NCBI GenBank assembly: GCA_934675045.1
Contig: CAKUPI010000057.1
Span: forward strand, 1 to 9,468
Source: an uncultured Eubacteriales bacterium
GTDB lineage: Bacteria; Bacillota; Clostridia; Oscillospirales; Butyricicoccaceae
Direction: 5' to 3'
Length of the DNA stretch: 9,468 nucleotides
Shown here: piece after piece, positions 4,833-9,468 of the stretch
How positions within the stretch are numbered: position 1 is the first letter of the stretch
How the letters are laid out: every line of letters begins with the position of its first letter
Position numbers and translations under genes: made by a program
The notes under the pieces: generated by a model
Database searches by the model: none
The model's input: the letters and a program-made list of their open reading frames with translations, nothing else
What the model was told of the DNA's origin: nothing

Positions 4833-6836
4833 ATGGCACAAAACAAAAAGGATCCCCGCGAGCTTTTGGAGGCCGGCGCGCCGGCCGCCAAGGGGGAGAA
4901 AAGCAGAAAAACACAGAGCCGCGCGCCGGCGCAGAAAAAAACCGGCGGAGCAAAGACGGCTTCCAAAACGGCGCAGAGCGCGGCCAAGGCCCCGGCTTCG
5001 GCCAAAACGTCCAAAATACAGGGCGCGGCGGCCAAGGCACAGGGCGAGAGACGCTCGCGCCGCGGCCGCAGCATGCGGCTTCCGCTGCCCGCCGCCGCCG
5101 GTCAGGCCGTGACGACCTACTCCCGCGCCGCCGCGCAGGCGCTGGGCAAAAAGACCGGGCGCGAGAAGAACGCGGGGGCGCCCAAGCTGCGCGTCATTCC
5201 GCTGGGCGGCCTCAACGAAATCGGCAAAAACATGACGGCGCTGGAGTACGGCGACGACATCATGGTCATCGACTGCGGCATGACCTTTCCCGACGACGAG
5301 CTTTTGGGCGTCGATCTGGTCATTCCCGACATCACCTACCTCATCCAGAACCGGCAGAAGGTGCGCGGCATTGTGCTGACGCACGCGCACGAGGACCACA
5401 TCGGCGCGCTGCCCTATGTGCTGCGCGAGCTCAAGGTGCCGGTTTACTGCACGGCGCTGACGGCCGGCATCATTTCGCTGCGCCTGAGCGAGCACAAAAA
5501 CCTCGGAAAGGTCAAAATCAACCGCAAAAAGGCCGGCGACCGCTTCCGCCTCGGCTGCTTCGACGTCGAGATGGTGCGGGTGAACCATTCGGTGCCCGAT
5601 GCGGTGGCCCTTGCCATCAAAACGCCGGTCGGAACGGTGATCTTTACCGGCGACTTCAAAATCGACACCACCCCCATCAATCAGGAAATGACCGATCTCG
5701 AGCGCTTCGGCAAGCTGGGGCGCGACGGGGTTTTGCTGCTCTGTCAGGACTCGACCAATGCCGAGCGGCCCGGCTTCACCAGCAGCGAGCGCAGCGTCGG
5801 CGCCTCTTTTGACGTGCAGTTCAAAAACAGCGAGGGCAAGCGCATCATCATCGCCACCTTTGCCAGCAACGTCCACCGCATTCAGCAAATCATCGATGTC
5901 GCCGCCAAATACGGCCGCAAGGTGGCCGTGTCGGGCCGGAGCATGGAAAACATCATGAAGGTGGGCGTCGAGCTCGGGTATATCAAGCTGCCCCCCAACA
6001 CCTACATCGAGCTCAACACCCTTTCGCGCTACCCCAAGTCAGAAACGGTCATCATCACCACCGGCAGCCAGGGCGAGCCAATGAGCGCGCTGTACCGCAT
6101 GGCCTTTTCCGGCCACCGGCAGGTCGAGCTGGGCGCGGGCGACAAGATTCTGATCGCGGCGCAGCCCATCCCCGGCAACGAAAAGGCCGTTTACGGCATG
6201 ATCAACGAGCTGTTCAAGCGCGGCGCCGAGGTCGTCTATGAAAAGCTGGCCGACATCCACGTTTCGGGCCACGCCTGCCAGCAGGAGCTGAAAATCATTC
6301 TGGCGCTGACCCGCCCCCGCTTTTTCATGCCGGTGCACGGCGAATACCGCCACCTGCAAATCCACGCCGGGCTGGCCCGGCAGGGGGGCATGGCCGAGGA
6401 AAACATCTTTATTTCCGAGGTGGGCCGCGTGCTCGAGCTGGACGGAAGCACCGCCGCCTTTGCCGGCACGGTGCCGTCGGGGCGCGTGCTGGTGGACGGC
6501 TACGGCGTCGGGGACGTCGGCACCGCCGTGCTGCGCGAGCGCAAGCATCTGTCGCAGGACGGGCTGATTGTCATCGCCGTGGCGCTCGAGCGCCGCAAGG
6601 CCGTGCTCGTGCGGGGGCCGGAGGTCTTTTCGCGCGGATTTATCTTTGTCAAAGAGGCCGAGGACTTGACCGACGGGGTGCGCAAGCTGGCGCAGGCCGC
6701 CGTCGAGGGCTGCGCCGAACGGGGCGTTTCCGACCGCTCGGTCATCAAAAGCGAGATCTCTGACCGCGTTGAGGATTACCTGTATAAGAAAACCAAGCGC
6801 AGCCCCATGATTTTGCCCATCATTATGGACGTATAA
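4833..6836 (+). CDS. rnjA: Ribonuclease J with basic N-terminal extension
   Basis: A 667-residue RNase J, the metallo-beta-lactamase/beta-CASP nuclease that acts as 5'-3' exonuclease and endonuclease in mRNA decay and rRNA maturation in the cytoplasm. The core starts near residue 117 (KLRVIPLGGLNEIGKN). Zn-binding and catalytic residues are visible: HAHEDH (184-189), His252 in NHSVPDA, Asp274 in GDFK, the beta-CASP segments GSQGEPMSAL (411-420) and HVSGHA (476-481), and His502 in MPVHGEYRHL. The C-terminal small domain (about 560-667) is present. Canonical RNase J proteins are about 555 residues; the excess is an N-terminal Lys/Ala/Arg-rich, low-complexity tail of about 115 residues. I chose ATG 4833 because GGAGAG lies 3-8 bases upstream and the frame is continuous; an internal ATG at residue 81 lacks this support. 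The gene has its own promoter and leader, and a terminator follows. Confidence 0.97.
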   Translation: MAQNKKDPRELLEAGAPAAKGEKSRKTQSRAPAQKKTGGAKTASKTAQSAAKAPASAKTSKIQGAAAKAQGERRSRRGRSMRLPLPAAAGQAVTTYSRAAAQALGKKTGREKNAGAPKLRVIPLGGLNEIGKNMTALEYGDDIMVIDCGMTFPDDELLGVDLVIPDITYLIQNRQKVRGIVLTHAHEDHIGALPYVLRELKVPVYCTALTAGIISLRLSEHKNLGKVKINRKKAGDRFRLGCFDVEMVRVNHSVPDAVALAIKTPVGTVIFTGDFKIDTTPINQEMTDLERFGKLGRDGVLLLCQDSTNAERPGFTSSERSVGASFDVQFKNSEGKRIIIATFASNVHRIQQIIDVAAKYGRKVAVSGRSMENIMKVGVELGYIKLPPNTYIELNTLSRYPKSETVIITTGSQGEPMSALYRMAFSGHRQVELGAGDKILIAAQPIPGNEKAVYGMINELFKRGAEVVYEKLADIHVSGHACQQELKIILALTRPRFFMPVHGEYRHLQIHAGLARQGGMAEENIFISEVGRVLELDGSTAAFAGTVPSGRVLVDGYGVGDVGTAVLRERKHLSQDGLIVIAVALERRKAVLVRGPEVFSRGFIFVKEAEDLTDGVRKLAQAAVEGCAERGVSDRSVIKSEISDRVEDYLYKKTKRSPMILPIIMDV

Positions 6837-6842
6837 GCCGAA

Positions 6843-6878
6843 AAAGCAAGGCGGAGAGCACTCTGCCTTGCTTTCGAC
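6843..6878 (+). terminator. Strong hairpin terminator after rnjA
   Basis: A near-perfect 14-bp stem (6843-6856 with 6861-6874, one G-T wobble, loop AGCA) begins 7 bases after the rnjA stop. The descending arm ends in CTTT, then CGACTTT, so the T-tract is broken, but the stem is very stable with an A-run on the ascending side. Confidence 0.75.
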
Positions 6879-6912
6879 TTTATAAACCGAAAAACGGAAG
6901 GATGAACGCCCC

Positions 6913-8112
6913 GTGCTACACAACAAACGGCTCCTGATCTTCTATCTCGGCTGCGCCATTCTCAACCTCGGCGCCAACACCGCCCACCCCGTCACGCCGA
7001 CGATCTTCACCACGCTCGGGCTGGGCAGCTACATGTTCGGCCTGGCGCTGGCCTCGCAGCTGATCACCAACTTCCTGTTTTCCCCCTTCTGGGGGCGGAT
7101 GAGCGCTTACATATCGAGCCGCAGGGCGCTGCTCATCACCTGCCTCGGCTACGCCGGCGGACAGGTGCTCTTCGGGCTGGCCCGCAGCGAGCCGGGCTTT
7201 ATCGTGGCGCGGGCGCTGACCGGCATTTTCTGCGGCGGCTGCTTTGTCTGCATCATGACCTATGTCGTCAACACGGCGCCGGACGCCATCCAGCGCGGCC
7301 AGCAGCTGACCATGACGGCCACCATTCAAATGGTTTTCAGCGCCTTCGGGTACCTGCTGGGCGGCCTTTTGGGCGAGGTCTTTACCTATCTCGCCATCAT
7401 TGTTCAGGTCGTCTGCCTGGCGCTGGCCGGTCTGGTCTTTTACTTCGGCTGCCGGGACGACGCCGCTCTGCCGATGGCCGAGCTGCGGAGTAAAGAAAAC
7501 AAAGGGCAGTTTAACCCCTTCAGCGCCTTTTTGGCGGCCAAAAGCTTTCTGACGCCGCTCTTTATCGTCCTTTTCATCATGTGCCTTTTGCAGAACCTCG
7601 GCTTTACCGCCTTTGATCAGACCTTTAACTATTACATCCGCGACCAGTTCAACTTTTCGTCGGGCTACAACGGCGTGCTCAAGGGGCTGATGGGGCTGAT
7701 CACGCTGGTGGCCAACAGCACCGTCTGCATCTGGATCATCCGGCGCACCGACACCCACCGCTCGGTGATCGGCGTGCTCGGCGTCTGCTCGGTCACCATG
7801 CTGGCGGGCGTGCTGTTTGAGCAGATTCTGCCCTTTGTCATTGCAAACGTGCTGTTTTTCGCCTTCAACTCCATCAGCCTGCCCGTCTTGCAGGATTTGG
7901 TGGCCAACGACGTCAAAACGGAAAACAGCAACCTTGTCATGGGCTTTTACAACGCCATGAAGTCGCTGGGCGCCGTCGTCGGAGCGCTGTGCGCCGGCTT
8001 TTTGTACGCCGCCAGCCCCAAAGCGCCCTTTGTGTTCGGCTTTGCCGCCTTTGTGACGGCGACCGTGCTGGCCGTCCTTTACCGCCGCGGGCTGGCCGCG
8101 CGGAAAGAATAG
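6913..8112 (+). CDS. Major facilitator superfamily (MFS) transporter, drug-exporter-like
   Basis: A 399-residue membrane protein with about 12 predicted helices in two halves joined by a polar loop (about residues 180-208, RDDAALPMAELRSKENKGQ). It is a secondary transporter of the major facilitator superfamily. The cytoplasmic loop 2-3 has a motif-A-like sequence (FSPFWGRMSAYISSRRAL, starting at 56), and helix 5 carries the Gly-rich antiporter-like stretch GYLLGGLLGE (146-155), which is common in proton-driven exporters. The substrate is unknown; multidrug or metabolite efflux is the usual guess. The only start in this frame is GTG at 6913, since an in-frame stop lies at 6883. GGAAGG (6896-6901) is about 11 bases upstream, a slightly long spacing. 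No clear own promoter is visible in the 76-base gap, so transcription may use read-through or a promoter overlapping the terminator. Confidence 0.93.
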   Translation: MLHNKRLLIFYLGCAILNLGANTAHPVTPTIFTTLGLGSYMFGLALASQLITNFLFSPFWGRMSAYISSRRALLITCLGYAGGQVLFGLARSEPGFIVARALTGIFCGGCFVCIMTYVVNTAPDAIQRGQQLTMTATIQMVFSAFGYLLGGLLGEVFTYLAIIVQVVCLALAGLVFYFGCRDDAALPMAELRSKENKGQFNPFSAFLAAKSFLTPLFIVLFIMCLLQNLGFTAFDQTFNYYIRDQFNFSSGYNGVLKGLMGLITLVANSTVCIWIIRRTDTHRSVIGVLGVCSVTMLAGVLFEQILPFVIANVLFFAFNSISLPVLQDLVANDVKTENSNLVMGFYNAMKSLGAVVGALCAGFLYAASPKAPFVFGFAAFVTATVLAVLYRRGLAARKE

Positions 8113-8141
8113 GCAGGGGCGTTACTTCCGGACAGACAGCA

Positions 8142-8183
8142 AAAACGCGGGCCGATCCACCGCAGTGGACCGGCCCGCGTTTT
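8142..8183. terminator. Bidirectional terminator between convergent genes
   Basis: A 19-base arm (8142-8160) pairs with 8165-8183 around the loop CGCA, with a single A-C mismatch. The stem has an A-run at its left foot and TTTT at its right foot, so it reads as an intrinsic terminator on both strands. It serves the MFS gene on + and the YjiH-family gene on -, which end 29 bases before and 53 bases after it. Confidence 0.88.
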
Positions 8184-8235
8184 GATTGAAAAAGAGAGGG
8201 TAAAAGAAATTGAAGAAGAGAGGAACAATCAGAGG

Positions 8236-9468
8236 CTAAAAGAAGAGGTGGATGCAGATGGCCGCCAGAGGAATGGCCAGAAGGGTTCTTTCAACAAAGC
8301 AGATGACGATTTCGCTGAACTTGATGGGGGACTTGGTGGCCAGCATGACGGTCGCCGTCTCCGAGAAGAAGATGATCTGAACCATCGAAACGATGCAGAC
8401 AAAGGCGCGGGCCTGCAGGCTGAGCATGGAGATTTTGCCCTGGATGATGAGGACGGGCAGGAACATTTCCGCAAGGCCGATGGGCATGGAGGCGGCGATT
8501 TCGGCGGCGTCGGGCACGGCGCACAGCTGAAGCAGCGGCTGGAAGGCGTAGCCGAGCCAGGTAAAGACGGGGGTGTACTCGGCCAGAATCATGGCCGTGA
8601 CGCCGATGGCCGACAGCATGGTGATGACCTGCGGCAGAACGAGCAGGCTGTCCTGAAGGCTCAGCCGGACGTCGGTGAACAGCCCCTTGGAGAGGGCGGC
8701 GCGCTTGATGCCGCGCCTGATGCCGAGCGGAATGGTCTGGGCGCTGTAACGAAGGCCTTCCTTGCGGTCGGCTTCGGTCTGCTCCCGGCCGTCATAATAG
8801 GTGTCCTTCTTTTTGCTGATGGGGGGAATGCGGATCATGATGGCGGCCATGATAAAGACCAGCACAAAGCTGAGGGCGTAGATTTTGAGAAAGTGATCGC
8901 CGCAGCCGGCCGTGTTGATGACGAGGAAGGCAAAGCCGATGCTGACGGCGCTGAAGCCGGTCATGATAGAGACCATTTCCTTGTCGGTGTAGACGTTCTT
9001 TTTCCACAGACGGTTGGTGATCAGAACGCCGAGCGAGGACGAGCTGACAAAGGAGGAAACGGCGTCAAGGGCCGCCTTGCCGGGGACCTTGAAAAGGGGG
9101 CGCATGATGGGCTCAAGCAGCACGCCGATCAGCTCGAGGATACCGTAGTTGAGCAGCAGCGGCATGAAGAAGGCGCCCACCAGAATAATGCCGACGACGC
9201 CGAGGACGATGGGCGGCACGACGCTGTCGCCGGTGGCCGCGCCGGTGATGATTTCGACATTGAAGCCGGGGACCCAGACCTTGAGCGCGTACAGGAAAAC
9301 GTAAACGAGGCCGAGCGCGTACAGAATGGTCTTGAAGATGCCGTCGTTGCCGTACACGTTGGCCAGCGCCGAGGTGCAGGAGCCTTTTTTGACGTACTTA
9401 TAGTAGACATGCAGGCAGAAGTTGCCGCCGACAATGACCACAAGCAGCCAGTAGGCGAAATTGCCGAA
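8236..9468 (-). CDS. YjiH-family membrane protein (nucleoside-recognition/gate domain), 5' end outside window
   Basis: 410 codons are visible on the - strand, ending at TAG (8238-8236). The frame stays open to the window edge (FGNFAYWLLVV before the GTG at 9441), so the true N-terminus is missing. The protein is highly hydrophobic, with about eight or more membrane segments in two gate-like halves. The first half has DAVSSFVSSSSLGVLITNR, then an NTAGCGDHF loop. A charged cytoplasmic stretch (ISKKKDTYYDGREQTEADRK) separates the halves. The second half has PIGLAEMFLPVLI, FFSETATVMLATKSPIKF and an ending of the YjiH type (ERTLLAIPLAAICIHLFF). YjiH-family proteins contain the nucleoside recognition (gate) domain also found in nucleoside transporters and spore maturation proteins; their substrate is not established. 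The gene converges on the MFS gene across a shared terminator. Family call is good, function is open. Confidence 0.87.
   Translation of the reverse strand, partial: FGNFAYWLLVVIVGGNFCLHVYYKYVKKGSCTSALANVYGNDGIFKTILYALGLVYVFLYALKVWVPGFNVEIITGAATGDSVVPPIVLGVVGIILVGAFFMPLLLNYGILELIGVLLEPIMRPLFKVPGKAALDAVSSFVSSSSLGVLITNRLWKKNVYTDKEMVSIMTGFSAVSIGFAFLVINTAGCGDHFLKIYALSFVLVFIMAAIMIRIPPISKKKDTYYDGREQTEADRKEGLRYSAQTIPLGIRRGIKRAALSKGLFTDVRLSLQDSLLVLPQVITMLSAIGVTAMILAEYTPVFTWLGYAFQPLLQLCAVPDAAEIAASMPIGLAEMFLPVLIIQGKISMLSLQARAFVCIVSMVQIIFFSETATVMLATKSPIKFSEIVICFVERTLLAIPLAAICIHLFF

Noticed and set aside
4625..5812. A 395-codon + strand frame overlapping the rnjA leader and 5' half
   Set aside because: Its product is low-complexity Arg/Gly-rich after the leader and is out of frame with RNase J, which has complete catalytic motifs over the same bases.
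4788..5888. A 366-codon open frame on the - strand over rnjA
   Set aside because: It is composed of Ala/Gly/Arg/His-rich sequence antisense to well-conserved RNase J motifs; a GC-driven shadow.
6916..7758. A 280-codon - strand frame over the MFS gene
   Set aside because: The product is polar and His/Gln/Gly-rich with no recognisable domain; the opposite strand encodes a clean 12-helix transporter.

Overview
The window comes from a GC-rich, low-oxygen-adapted Firmicute, most likely a class Clostridia gut-type anaerobe (Oscillospirales/Ruminococcaceae-like). I infer this from the gene set: a Feo ferrous-iron operon carrying the small FeoB-associated Cys-rich membrane protein, a formate/nitrite-type channel, RNase J, a VanZ-family protein and a YjiH-family membrane protein. 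AGGAG-like ribosome binding sites and strong G/C preference at third codon positions fit this. The sequence alone does not fix genus or species.

Bases 1-2971 hold the ferrous-iron block on the + strand: the 3' end of feoA, complete feoB, a 51-residue Cys-rich FeoB-associated membrane peptide, and a short formate/nitrite-transporter (FNT) family channel. All neighbours overlap (ATGA junctions, then a 17-base overlap), so this is one translationally coupled operon. FeoB imports Fe2+ using GTP, FeoA and the Cys-rich peptide are accessory parts, and the FNT protein probably moves a small monovalent anion such as formate or nitrite. Bases 3031-4419 encode a VanZ-family membrane protein with an unusual C-terminal domain of about 250 residues that is probably extracytoplasmic.

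Bases 4420-4832 form the only long gap without a recognisable protein gene. It holds a + strand terminator for the upstream unit, a terminator-like hairpin facing the - strand with no obvious gene, a good extended -10 promoter, and a structured leader of about 235 bases in front of RNase J. The leader contains an intrinsic-terminator-shaped hairpin, a long-range complementary pair and a short Arg-rich upstream ORF with a good Shine-Dalgarno. This suggests attenuation or autoregulation and is the most interesting non-coding signal here.

Bases 4833-6836 encode RNase J, the central mRNA-decay and RNA-maturation nuclease, with an N-terminal basic, low-complexity extension of about 115 residues. 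A strong terminator follows, then a 12-helix major-facilitator exporter (6913-8112). A long bidirectional terminator separates this from a convergent, 5'-truncated YjiH-family (nucleoside-recognition/gate fold) membrane protein on the - strand (8236 to window end).

Most of the window is ordinary core or accessory metabolism. I see no CRISPR array, insertion sequence, tRNA, rRNA, phage or defence system.
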